Shown: in pieces, positions 41,977 to 50,181 of the stretch
Layout of the letters: each line of letters opens with the position of its first letter
Position numbering within the stretch: the stretch's first letter is position 1
Assembly (NCBI GenBank): GCA_963593685.1
Contig: CAVBBP010000003.1
Span: forward strand, 6,804 to 70,803
Source: W0P28-013 sp963593685
GTDB lineage: Bacteria; Bacteroidota; Bacteroidia; Bacteroidales; Paludibacteraceae
Direction: 5' to 3'
DNA length: 64,000 bases
Notes under the pieces: generated by a model
Seen by the model: only the letters and a program-made list of their open reading frames with translations
What the model was told of the DNA's origin: nothing
The model's database searches: none
Translations under genes and position numbers: made by a program

Positions 41977-43365
41977 ATGATGACACCCCAAGAGTTGTGG
42001 AACAGATGTTTGAAGGTAATCAAGGACAACATACCCGATGCCGCCTATGCGACATGGTTTGAACCGATTGTCCCGCTGAAGTACGAAAACGGCGAGTTTG
42101 TGCTGCAAGTGCCGAGCATGTTTTTCTACGAATATATCGAAGAGAAATTTGCCGAACTGCTGCGCGTAACGCTCTACCGCGAGGTGGGGCAGGGCACAAA
42201 ACTGCTCTACCAAATCCGTGTGGACAAAGCCTCGACCACAACGCTTCCGTCGGCCAGCCAAAATGCTGTAGAAACCGTGCCAGAACAGGTGCGCTCCATC
42301 ATCAACGACCCGTTCCAGCGCGTGGTGCAAAAGGAGATTGACCCACAGTTGAACGCCGCCTACAGTTTCAACACCTACATCGAGGGGGCGAGCAACAAAC
42401 TGGCGCGCGCCGCTGGCGTGAGCATCGCCAACGAACCGGGCAAAACCATCTTCAACCCGTTGTTTCTTTACGGAAAATCGGGCGTGGGCAAAACGCACTT
42501 GGTAAACGCCATCGGCATCATGGCCAAGCAACTCTATCCCGAAAAACGCGTGCTGTATGTCTCGGCAAATCTGTTCCAAATTCAATACACCGACGCTGTG
42601 CGCCGCAACGAGCAGAACGATTTTCTGAACTTTTACAGCAATATCGATGTGCTGATTTTGGACGATATTCACGAGTTTATGGACAAGGTGGGCACGCAGA
42701 AGACATTCTTCAACATATTCAACCACCTGCACCAAAACGGCAAGCAGATAATCATGACTTGCGACCGTGCGCCGGGCTCGCTCGAAGGCATGGAAGAACG
42801 GCTGCTCACACGCTTCAAATGGGGCTTGAGTGCCGAAATAGAGATGCCCGATTTCGAACTGCGCAAAGCCATTCTGAAGAGCAAAATATACAAAGACGGA
42901 CTCGAAGTGCCCGAAGAGGTGATCGACTATATCGCCGAAAATGTAACCGACAGCGTGCGCAACCTCGAAGGCGTGCTGGTGTCGCTGCTGGCGCACGCCA
43001 CGCTCACCGACGAAGATATCGACCTTGCTTTGGCCGAAAAAGTTGTGGGCAAAGTGGTGGCTCCCGCCAACAATGTCATTTCGGTGGAGAAAATCAGAGA
43101 TATGGTGTGCGACTATTTTGCGCTGCCGCTCGAAGCGTTCATGTCGAAAACACGCAAACGCGAAATCGCTACGGCGCGGCAGGTGGCGATGTACCTGTCG
43201 AAACAGTACACCAAAAGTTCGCTCTCGGCCATCGGCAAACTGATTGGCGGCCGCGACCACGCCACCGTGCTCCACGCTTGCGGCGTAGTGAACGACCTGA
43301 TGGACACCGACAAAAGTTTCCGCATGAGCGTAAAAGAACTCGAACAACAACTGCTGAAGAATTAG
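41977..43365 (+). CDS. dnaA: Chromosomal replication initiator DnaA
   Basis: 462 residues. Domain I (residues 1-80, ELWNRCLKVIKDNIPDAAYA), a short domain II linker, the AAA+ domain with Walker A GKSGVGKTH and Walker B LILDDIHEF, and the domain IV DNA-binding helix with GGRDHATVLHACG near the C-terminus. It binds DnaA boxes and melts the origin. The ATG at 41977 is followed immediately by a second ATG; either may be used. No dnaN or recF follows directly; recF is 17 kb away. Confidence 0.98.
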   Translation: MMTPQELWNRCLKVIKDNIPDAAYATWFEPIVPLKYENGEFVLQVPSMFFYEYIEEKFAELLRVTLYREVGQGTKLLYQIRVDKASTTTLPSASQNAVETVPEQVRSIINDPFQRVVQKEIDPQLNAAYSFNTYIEGASNKLARAAGVSIANEPGKTIFNPLFLYGKSGVGKTHLVNAIGIMAKQLYPEKRVLYVSANLFQIQYTDAVRRNEQNDFLNFYSNIDVLILDDIHEFMDKVGTQKTFFNIFNHLHQNGKQIIMTCDRAPGSLEGMEERLLTRFKWGLSAEIEMPDFELRKAILKSKIYKDGLEVPEEVIDYIAENVTDSVRNLEGVLVSLLAHATLTDEDIDLALAEKVVGKVVAPANNVISVEKIRDMVCDYFALPLEAFMSKTRKREIATARQVAMYLSKQYTKSSLSAIGKLIGGRDHATVLHACGVVNDLMDTDKSFRMSVKELEQQLLKN

Positions 43366-43794
43366 GAGTGAGGAATTAGGAGTGAGGAGTGAGGCGGCAG
43401 AGCCGCAGAATTTCAGATTTCAGATTTCAGATTTCAAATTTCAGAATTTCATTTGATTTTTGCTCCGCTCGGCATTGCTCAAACAAGTTTGGCACTGCGC
43501 TCGCTTATCGCAAAAATTCAGATTTCAAATTGTAGGGACGCACCGAGTGCGTCCGAGAAGGTTAGCGGTTATAGGTTAGAGTTTATAGGGAACAGACAAA
43601 GAATAAGACCAAAGGCTTTTCCCCTTCGGGGAAAACGGGAAAAGAGGCCACTGCCAAGAAAACTAACAATGAACAATGAATAATAATTGCGGCGTTTCTG
43701 CTACCGAAACTCTGAAACACTGAAACTCTGAAACACTGAAACCCGCACGAAGTGCGAAAAACCTAGAAACTTTGAAAAAAATGGTTAGGAGAGG
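43366..43794. repeat. Intergenic mosaic, modules G, D (inverted), B, C
   Basis: About 430 bases without a gene: 'ggagtgaggaattaggagtg' (43361-43392), 'atttcagatttcagatttca', module D inverted at 43452-43519, module B at 43532-43554, a degenerate module C at 43612-43650, and 'actctgaaacactgaaactc'. Confidence 0.6.
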
Positions 43795-43830
43795 CATCCA
43801 AGAGCGTTAGCGTTTTTGGATGTTCTTTTT
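43795..43830 (+). terminator. Terminator-like hairpin directly upstream of miaA
   Basis: CATCCAA (43795-43801) and TTGGATG (43816-43822) enclose GAGCGTTAGCGTTT, then TTCTTTTTC. It ends 12 bases before the miaA ATG, so it could terminate upstream transcription or act as an attenuator. Confidence 0.6.
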
Positions 43831-43842
43831 CGCTGGAAACGC

Positions 43843-44769
43843 ATGGCAAACGCTTACGACATACTCACTATTCTTGGACCGACGGCTTCGGGCAAAACCG
43901 CTTTGGCTGTGGCTTTGGCGGCGCGGCTCGATGGCGAAATTCTCAGCGCCGACTCGCGGCAGGTCTATCGCGGTATGGACATTGGCACGGGCAAAGATTT
44001 GGCGGAATATACCATCGCCGAGCGTGCCATTCCGTACCACCTTATCGACATTGCCGACGCTGGCTACAAGTACAATCTGTTCGAGTATCAGCGCGATTTT
44101 GCAGCGGCGTACAAGACGGTTGTTGCGCGCCACAAAACACCGATTTTGTGCGGTGGCACAGGACTTTACATCGAGGCGGTGTTGGGCGGTTACCAACTGG
44201 TGGCTGTGCCAGAAAATGCGGAACTGCGCGCCGCTTTGGCGGACAAAACGCTGCCCGAACTTGCCGACATTCTGCGCGGCTACAAAACACTGCACAACAC
44301 CACCGACATCGACACGACAAAACGCGCCATTCGCGCCATCGAAATAGCCGATTACAGCCGCCAACACCCCGAATTGCAGTCCACTGGCGAGCGGTTGCGC
44401 CCACTCATTGTTGGCGTGAACATCGACCGCGAATTGCGCCGCCAAAAAATTACCGAACGCCTGCACCAACGGTTAGAATCGGGCATGATCGAAGAGGTGG
44501 AGCGTCTGTTGCAGGCTGGCATTCCACCCGAAAATTTGACCTACTATGGGTTGGAATACAAATTCGTAACTCTCTATCTGACAGGCGTTTTGACTTACGA
44601 AACGATGGTGGCGCAACTCGAAATAGCGATACACCAGTTTGCCAAACGCCAAATGACATGGTTTCGTGGCATGGAGCGGCGCGGTTTTGTCATCAACTGG
44701 CTCGATGCCACTTGGCCGATGACCGAGAAGGTTGATTTTGTCGAAAAACTGTGGCTCAAAAAACGGTAA
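43843..44769 (+). CDS. miaA: tRNA dimethylallyltransferase
   Basis: 308 residues from the ATG at 43843. The P-loop is GPTASGKTA (residues 12-20), followed by SADSRQVYRGMDIGTGK and a substrate-tRNA region. MiaA prenylates A37 of tRNAs reading UNN codons. The reading frame opens at a TTG at 43816, but that start lies inside a terminator-like hairpin and MANAYDILTILGPTASGKT is the proper family N-terminus. Confidence 0.96.
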   Translation: MANAYDILTILGPTASGKTALAVALAARLDGEILSADSRQVYRGMDIGTGKDLAEYTIAERAIPYHLIDIADAGYKYNLFEYQRDFAAAYKTVVARHKTPILCGGTGLYIEAVLGGYQLVAVPENAELRAALADKTLPELADILRGYKTLHNTTDIDTTKRAIRAIEIADYSRQHPELQSTGERLRPLIVGVNIDRELRRQKITERLHQRLESGMIEEVERLLQAGIPPENLTYYGLEYKFVTLYLTGVLTYETMVAQLEIAIHQFAKRQMTWFRGMERRGFVINWLDATWPMTEKVDFVEKLWLKKR

Positions 44770-44827
44770 ATCGTCGCTTTTCGCAAAAATAATTGCCGCA
44801 GAGCGCGTTTATTATGATTTTTTTTAC

Positions 44828-44835
44828 TACCTTTG
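44828..44835 (+). promoter_or_regulatory. -7 element of the TPR-ribH operon
   Basis: TACCTTTG, 79 bases before the TPR gene; the -33 region is TTTA-like rather than TTTG. Confidence 0.6.
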
Positions 44836-44914
44836 CAAACTGGTAGCGCAATGGCACGCAATGCGCGGCAAATTGCACGAAAAAGTTTGGTAAAAGTTTA
44901 ATAATCAGGCAATT

Positions 44915-45601
44915 ATGGCTAAAAGTAAAAAACAAGAAGAAGATGTAAAAATGGAGAGTGTGCAGGAAGCGTTGAGCCGTTCCGAGGCATTTCTCGAAAA
45001 ATATCGCAGACAAATACTCATTGTCGGTGGCGTTGTGGTTGCTGTGGTGGTGGCTATTTTGCTCATTCACACCTACTACATGGTGCCGAAAAACGAGGAG
45101 GCGCAAGAGGCGATGTTGCCTGCTGTGGCTGCGTTCGAAAACGACCAGTACGAGTTGGCACTGCGTGGCGACGAAGAGAACGACGGTTTTGCCGCCATCG
45201 TCGATGAATATGGCATGACCGATGCCGCCGAACTGGCTGCCTACTACGCTGGCGTGTGCGCCTACAACTTGGGCGAATACCAAGAGGCCGCCGACTATCT
45301 GAAAGGCGTTGATAACCGCTCGGTGAACCTTGCTCCAGCCGCCAAAATGTTGCTCGGCGACTGCTATGTGCAACTCGACGAGTACGGAAAAGCGGTGAAA
45401 TGCTTTGAAAAGGCAGCGAAACACGAAAATCTGTTGATTGCCCCGAAAGCCCTGAAAAAAGCAGGTTTGGCTTACGAAAAAATGGGCGAATACGCCAAGG
45501 CCGCCAAAGCCTACACCAAAATCAAAGAGACCTATTTTCAGTCGCAAGAGGCCGTTGATATCGAAAAATATATCGACCGCGCCAACGCACTGGCCAAGTA
45601 A
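44915..45601 (+). CDS. Membrane-anchored tetratricopeptide protein (YfgM-like)
   Basis: 228 residues. A short charged N-terminus, one membrane helix (about residues 34-53, ILIVGGVVVAVVVAILLIHT), then a periplasmic region with TPR-like units (AELAAYYAGVCAYNLGEYQE, AAKMLLGDCYVQLDEYGKAV, KALKKAGLAYEKMGEYAKAA). This layout matches YfgM/tetratricopeptide proteins of the Sec-associated chaperone type. In Bacteroidales this gene commonly precedes ribH, as here. It probably acts as a periplasmic scaffold; a specific partner is not known. Confidence 0.88.
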   Translation: MAKSKKQEEDVKMESVQEALSRSEAFLEKYRRQILIVGGVVVAVVVAILLIHTYYMVPKNEEAQEAMLPAVAAFENDQYELALRGDEENDGFAAIVDEYGMTDAAELAAYYAGVCAYNLGEYQEAADYLKGVDNRSVNLAPAAKMLLGDCYVQLDEYGKAVKCFEKAAKHENLLIAPKALKKAGLAYEKMGEYAKAAKAYTKIKETYFQSQEAVDIEKYIDRANALAK

Positions 45602-45627
45602 AAAAGCCTGAAAAATAGACTTGAAAA

Positions 45628-45662
45628 CCGTTTTGGGCTTGCGTCCGAAACGGATTTTTTTT
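45628..45662 (+). terminator. Intrinsic terminator after the TPR gene
   Basis: CCGTTTTGG (45628-45636) pairs with CCGAAACGG (45645-45653), with one G-U pair, followed by ATTTTTTTT. Confidence 0.8.
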
Positions 45663-45751
45663 AATTTAGAATTAAGAATTTAGAATTAAGAATTAGGCGG
45701 CAGACCCGCATCATTTCTCACTTCTCACTGCTAACTACTCACTAAAAAATT

Positions 45752-46249
45752 ATGGCAACAAAATATCACAATTTGAGCGATTACGATGCGCAGGCCATGC
45801 CAGATAGGCAAGAGGTTCAGAATCAGCACTATGCCATTGTTGTGGCCGACTGGAACGACAATGTAACCTTTCGGCTGCTTGATGGTGCGATTGATGCGCT
45901 GATAGAGAACGGTGTGCGGCGCGAAAACATCACGGTGAAGCATGTTCCAGGCACTTTCGAACTGACTTTTGCTGCAAAAATGATACTGCGCGAGCAGTCG
46001 TCGGTGAATGCGGTTATCGTCATCGGGTGCGTTGTGCAGGGCGACACGCCGCATTTCGACTTTGTATGCCGTGGTGTAACGCAGGGCATTGCCGCGCTCA
46101 ATGCCGACGAAAAATACCGTGTGCCGATTATCTTCAGTGTGCTGACTACCAACACGATGCAGCAAGCCCTCGACCGTGCGGGCGGTTCACTCGGCAACAA
46201 AGGCGTGGAGGGTGCTGTTACCGCCATTAAAATGGCAAATCTGTTTTAG
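45752..46249 (+). CDS. ribH: 6,7-dimethyl-8-ribityllumazine synthase
   Basis: 165 residues. AIVVADWNDNVTFRLLDGAI, HVPGTFELTFAAK, VIGCVVQGDTPHFDFVC (with the active-site His) and FSVLTTNTMQQALDRAGG are the family signature. It condenses 5-amino-6-ribitylaminouracil with dihydroxybutanone phosphate, the penultimate step to riboflavin, and assembles into pentamers or capsids. No FMN riboswitch is seen in the 90 bases between the upstream terminator and the start. Confidence 0.97.
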   Translation: MATKYHNLSDYDAQAMPDRQEVQNQHYAIVVADWNDNVTFRLLDGAIDALIENGVRRENITVKHVPGTFELTFAAKMILREQSSVNAVIVIGCVVQGDTPHFDFVCRGVTQGIAALNADEKYRVPIIFSVLTTNTMQQALDRAGGSLGNKGVEGAVTAIKMANLF

Positions 46250-46277
46250 CGCAAACAAATTTTTGGAACGAAAAATA

Positions 46278-46409
46278 TGTAAAATAAGGCGTTCTGATTC
46301 GTCAAAATATGTAAAATAAGGCGTTGTGATTTGCTGAAATATGTAAAATAAGGCGTTGTAGTTTGCTAAAAAGTGTAAAATAAGGCGTTGTGTTCGATTT
46401 TTTTTGTAA
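46278..46409. repeat. Tandem repeat, four units of exactly 32 bp, upstream of DUF4143 ATPase 1
   Basis: The 16-base core TGTAAAATAAGGCGTT occurs at 46278, 46310, 46342 and 46374: a constant 32-base period. The other 16 bases of each unit are related but not identical (for example STGATTYGCTRAAATA), degenerating after the last core into the promoter -7 box. The first three cores are preceded by A, giving start-stop ATGTAA. It is not a CRISPR array: no unique spacers and no cas genes. Confidence 0.92.
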
Positions 46410-46414
46410 TTTTG
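46407..46414 (+). promoter_or_regulatory. -7 element of DUF4143 ATPase 1
   Basis: TAATTTTG, 26 bases before the ATG, immediately downstream of the four tandem repeats; the -33 region therefore lies in or next to the last repeat unit. Confidence 0.6.
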
Positions 46415-46440
46415 CGGCATAATTCAAAAATGCGGAACAA

Positions 46441-47748
46441 ATGAATGAGCCAATAGACAAAAGGACGCTGGAGGTTGTATTACGCGACCAAAAGGTTGAA
46501 ATAGAGAATCGTGCGCGCCGGCATTTGTGCGCTCGTAACGAAGAAAAACTTGTGGACTTGGACAGTCCGCAGGCGCAGGTGGTTATAGGCGTGCGGCGTA
46601 GTGGAAAATCAACATTGTGTTTGCAGACGCTGGTAAGAGCAAAAGTTCGGTTTGCTTATATCGATTTCGACGATGAGCGATTGGCTTATTTGGGCGTTAA
46701 TCAGTTGAACGATGTTTTGGAGGTGCTTTACAAAATTTACGAAAAATTTGAGCATATCTTTCTCGACGAGATTCAGAATGTCGATGGTTGGCCGCTCTTT
46801 GTCAATCGACTTTTGCGTACTGGAATGCATGTGATTTTGACGGGTAGTAATGCAAAATTGTTAAGCAACGATTTGGCAACACATCTCACTGGTCGGAGCA
46901 GCGAAATAGCGCTTTATCCGTTTTCGTTTGGCGAATACTGCAATATGAAAGGCGTAGATTGTAGTCGGCGAACCACTCAAGGCATTGCTATGCAGCGCAA
47001 GGCGTTCGACGATTATTTGCAGCAAGGCGGTTTCCCAGAATTGTTGCAAATTAAAAACAGCAAGATATACATCAAAAATCTTCTCAACAACATTTTGACA
47101 CGCGATATTGAGCAGCGTTACAAAATATCGTATCGCGCACAATTCGAGAATTTGGCGCAGCACATTCTCAATATATCGCCTTGCGTGGTGGCGACTTCCG
47201 ACTGGGCAAACTTGTTTGGTTTCCGATCGGCTCACACGGTTCACAACTATTTGAAATATCTCAAAGAAGCGTATCTACTTGTTGGCGTAAAAAAATACTC
47301 TCGAAAAAGTAGAGTGCGTACGGTTGGCGAAAAAATTTATGCTATTGATGTCTCTTTGATGAACCAGCGCGACAACGCTTTTTCGGGCGAAAATCTTGGC
47401 TGGCGGCTCGAAACGGTGGTGCTTATTCACATTCTTCGAAAATGTAAAAACGAAGGTTGGAACATATACTATCTGAAAGAGCGTTCGGGCGAATGTGATT
47501 TTGTGGTGTGCGATGGCAATAGAGTGCTTCAGTGCATACAAGTTTCGTATGATATTTCGTCGGAAAAGACACGCAAACGCGAAATTGATGGGCTGCTTCT
47601 TGCCAACAAAAAGACCAAATGCGAAAATTTGTTGCTGCTTACCGACCACACATACGAAGAGTTTGAAAAAGATGGTCATCGCGTTCTGATAAGACCAGTG
47701 TATGAATGGGCGGCAGAGATTTTTGGCGAGGCGTTTGTAAATGTTTAG
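46441..47748 (+). CDS. Solitary AAA ATPase with DUF4143-type C-terminus (1)
   Basis: 435 residues. Walker A GVRRSGKST (50-58), Walker B IFLDEIQN (Asp109, Glu110), sensor VILTGSNAK, then GRSSEIALYPFSFGEY, a winged-helix-like middle region, and a DUF4143 domain ending in GECDFVVCDGNRVLQCIQVS. The last motif resembles a PD-(D/E)XK core but has QVS instead of ExK, so nuclease activity is doubtful. Members of this ATPase group are scattered through Bacteroidota genomes and their function is not established. The gene stands alone, with a repeat-lined promoter and its own terminator, between ribH and the polysaccharide locus. Confidence 0.88.
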   Translation: MNEPIDKRTLEVVLRDQKVEIENRARRHLCARNEEKLVDLDSPQAQVVIGVRRSGKSTLCLQTLVRAKVRFAYIDFDDERLAYLGVNQLNDVLEVLYKIYEKFEHIFLDEIQNVDGWPLFVNRLLRTGMHVILTGSNAKLLSNDLATHLTGRSSEIALYPFSFGEYCNMKGVDCSRRTTQGIAMQRKAFDDYLQQGGFPELLQIKNSKIYIKNLLNNILTRDIEQRYKISYRAQFENLAQHILNISPCVVATSDWANLFGFRSAHTVHNYLKYLKEAYLLVGVKKYSRKSRVRTVGEKIYAIDVSLMNQRDNAFSGENLGWRLETVVLIHILRKCKNEGWNIYYLKERSGECDFVVCDGNRVLQCIQVSYDISSEKTRKREIDGLLLANKKTKCENLLLLTDHTYEEFEKDGHRVLIRPVYEWAAEIFGEAFVNV

Positions 47749-47769
47749 TTGGACGATAGCGAAAAACCC

Positions 47770-47810
47770 GCCCATAAGTCTGTAGAGATGCGCTCTCTAT
47801 GGGCTTTTTT
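47770..47810 (+). terminator. Intrinsic terminator of DUF4143 ATPase 1
   Basis: GCCCATA (47770-47776) pairs with TATGGGC (47798-47804), followed by six T. Confidence 0.82.
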
Positions 47811-47840
47811 GTGCTTTTGGGCGGCGTTTTTTTTATAGCA

Positions 47841-47872
47841 TTTGCAAGTGTGAACGAAAAGCCGTACCTTTG
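47841..47872 (+). promoter_or_regulatory. Promoter of the polysaccharide operon (wecB)
   Basis: TTTG (47841-47844), 20-base spacer, TACCTTTG (47865-47872): full consensus, 77 bases before the wecB ATG. Confidence 0.85.
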
Positions 47873-47948
47873 TAAGTTAGTTGAATTGCTCTGTTGCAAG
47901 TTGCTGTGCAGAGCGTTTTGTGCGAATAAAAGAGCTTTTTGTTGTAGT

Positions 47949-49100
47949 ATGAAAACGGTACTATTGGTTTTTGGTACGCGCCCCGAGGCCATCAAAATGG
48001 CTCCATTGGTGAAGATGTTGCAGGCAATGCCCGACAAATTTCGCACTGTGGTGTGCGTTACTGGGCAGCACCGCGAAATGCTCGACCAAGTGCTGTCGTT
48101 GTTCGAAATAGTGCCGGACTATGACTTGAACATTATGCGTCCGAACCAAGATTTGTACGACATTACATCGAAAATAATTCTTGGCATGCGCGATGTGTTA
48201 AAAACAACAATGCCCGATGTTGTTCTTGTACACGGCGACACCACCACATCTACGGCAGCCGCTCTTGCCGCATTCTATCAGCAAATTCCAGTTGGGCATG
48301 TCGAGGCGGGTTTGCGCACAGGAAATATCTACAGTCCGTGGCCCGAAGAGATGAACCGTCGGCTGACGGGGCGCATAGCCACACACCATTTTGCCCCGAC
48401 GGCTTTGGCACGCCAAAATCTATTGCACGAATCGGTCGATGATGCAAAAATTTGCGTTACGGGCAATACGGTTATCGATGCCTTGCATTGGGTGGTAGGG
48501 CAGTTGGCTGTTAATCCTGATTTGTGCCGAAAGACCGAACAAGAGATACTTTGCGATGGCTACGACACGCACCGTTTGTCCGATGCTCGGAGAATGGTTC
48601 TTATTACGGGTCATCGCCGCGAAAATTTCGGAGAAGGATTTCGGCAGATTTGTCGTGCTATTCGCAGTTTGGCTGAGCGTTATCCGCAGGTCGATTTTGT
48701 TTATCCCATGCACCTGAATCCGAATGTACGAAAACCCATATTCGAAATACTGGGCGACGGTGTCGAACAAAACATATTTTTGATAGAGCCGTTGCAGTAT
48801 TTGCCGTTTGTCTATATGATGCAGCATGCTCATTTGTTGTTAACCGATTCGGGTGGTGTGCAAGAAGAGGCACCTGCGTTGGGAAAGCCTGTGCTTGTGA
48901 TGCGCGACACCACCGAACGCCCCGAGGCTGTAGAGGCTGGCACGGTACTGCTTGTTGGCACCGACCAAAACGAGATAGAGCAGGGCGTTTCTCGCTTGCT
49001 CGACGACGCTCAACAATACAAAACGATGAGCGCAGCCATCAATCCCTACGGCGATGGGAAAGCGTGTGAACGGATAGTGGAATATCTGTTAAAAAACTGA
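47949..49100 (+). CDS. wecB: UDP-N-acetylglucosamine 2-epimerase (non-hydrolysing)
   Basis: 383 residues from the ATG at 47949. VFGTRPEAIKMAPLV, TGQHREMLDQVLSLF, VHGDTTTS, GHVEAGLRTGNIYSPWPEE, HRRENFG and SGGVQEEAPALGKPVL are diagnostic. It interconverts UDP-GlcNAc and UDP-ManNAc, supplying ManNAc or its derivatives for surface polysaccharide. The frame is open back to 47799 but the promoter lies inside that extension. The pyruvyl transferase gene starts 5 bases after the stop. Confidence 0.95.
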   Translation: MKTVLLVFGTRPEAIKMAPLVKMLQAMPDKFRTVVCVTGQHREMLDQVLSLFEIVPDYDLNIMRPNQDLYDITSKIILGMRDVLKTTMPDVVLVHGDTTTSTAAALAAFYQQIPVGHVEAGLRTGNIYSPWPEEMNRRLTGRIATHHFAPTALARQNLLHESVDDAKICVTGNTVIDALHWVVGQLAVNPDLCRKTEQEILCDGYDTHRLSDARRMVLITGHRRENFGEGFRQICRAIRSLAERYPQVDFVYPMHLNPNVRKPIFEILGDGVEQNIFLIEPLQYLPFVYMMQHAHLLLTDSGGVQEEAPALGKPVLVMRDTTERPEAVEAGTVLLVGTDQNEIEQGVSRLLDDAQQYKTMSAAINPYGDGKACERIVEYLLKN

Positions 49101-49105
49101 TAGTT

Positions 49106-50181
49106 ATGAAAAATATTGGCATACTTACGCTGCATAGAGCGTTGAATTACGGCGCAGTGTGGCAGTGTTGGGCGCTGAAACGAGCGTGCGAGAAGTTGGG
49201 CTATCATGTCGATGTTATCGACTACAATCCTTGGGGGCATTACACCTATCGTGGGGCGTTGTGCCATAAGCCTATGCGTGCCTATCACTATACAAAAATG
49301 CTCTATCTTTTCAATCAGTTTGTGACGAACCGACTAAATCCGACTACGCACGCCGAATCGCACGACTATATGGTACAGAACCCGCCTCGGGTCGATGCTT
49401 GCATAGTTGGTTCCGATACTGTGTGGAACAACGATCTTGTAGGAGATTTTGTCTATTCATATTTGTTTGATTTTACGCCCCCAAACACGCCTAGAATTGC
49501 CTATGCGGCATCGACGGGGGGGGGTATATTCTTGATAATCAGAAAGTTAGAGGGCTTTTACAGCGCTTTACAGCCATATCGTTGCGCGAGCAACAATCGG
49601 TGGCGCAGTTGATAGAAATGACTGGCAAACCTGTAGTCGATGTGTGCGACCCGTCGTTGTTGATTGACAAGGCGGAGTATGCGCAAGAAGCAAAATATAC
49701 CTGTTTTTTGCCTAAACATTACATCGCTTTTATGGATATGACCAACGACCCATTCGCCAAAGAGGTGGTTATCGCCTTGCGGAAGAGGTTGAAAATGCCT
49801 ATCGTGAGCATTACGGGCAACTATTATCGCGGAATCGATAGGCATAAATTAGGTTTGAGTCCCGAAAAATGGCTCTATGTGATGGCGCATGCCGACTGTG
49901 TGTGTACGAATAGTTTTCACGGAACGGCTTTTTCTGTTGTTTTCGAGCGGCCATTTGTGTGCTGTCAAGTAAAAGTGGGCGGCAGAGCAAAAACCAACGG
50001 TCGTGTCGAAAATCTGTTGGCACAATGCGACCTGAGCCGCCAATATGTGTCGGACTTCGGCCAAATAGATACCGCGTTGGACATTGACTATGCGTTGACT
50101 AGAAACGCCATCGACGCATACAGAACACGGTCGTTCGAGTGGCTAAAGAAATCGTTATCAGATGCAACAGACAAAAAATGA
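49106..50181 (+). pseudogene. Polysaccharide pyruvyl transferase, out of frame at a G9 tract
   Basis: Two frames together encode one protein of about 358 residues. Frame 1 (49106-49612) gives MKNIGILTLHRALNYGAVWQ through VGSDTVWNNDL to YAASTGGG; after nine G (49516-49524) the match continues in another frame (from 49525, YILDNQKVRGLLQRFTAISL onward, to 50181), with VCDPSLLID and CTNSFHGTAFSVVF. These are hallmarks of the PS_pyruv_trans family, which adds ketal-linked pyruvate to polysaccharide sugars. Seven or ten G would restore the frame. It may be a phase-variable gene caught OFF, a dead gene, or a homopolymer sequencing error. The reading of both halves as one gene is secure. Confidence 0.88.
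49516..49524 (+). repeat. Nine-G homopolymer in the pyruvyl transferase gene
   Basis: A run of nine G follows codon ACG and separates the two reading frames of the gene. Frame restoration needs loss of two or gain of one G. Confidence 0.9.

Noticed and set aside
46278..46409. Possible small CRISPR array (regular 32-bp spacing)
   Set aside because: The non-core halves are related to one another rather than unique spacers, the core is only 16 bases, and no cas genes are nearby.
46187..46420. Minus-strand 77-residue frame across the 32-bp repeats
   Set aside because: The repeat period is not a multiple of three, so the protein would not be repetitive in frame, and part of it is antisense to ribH.
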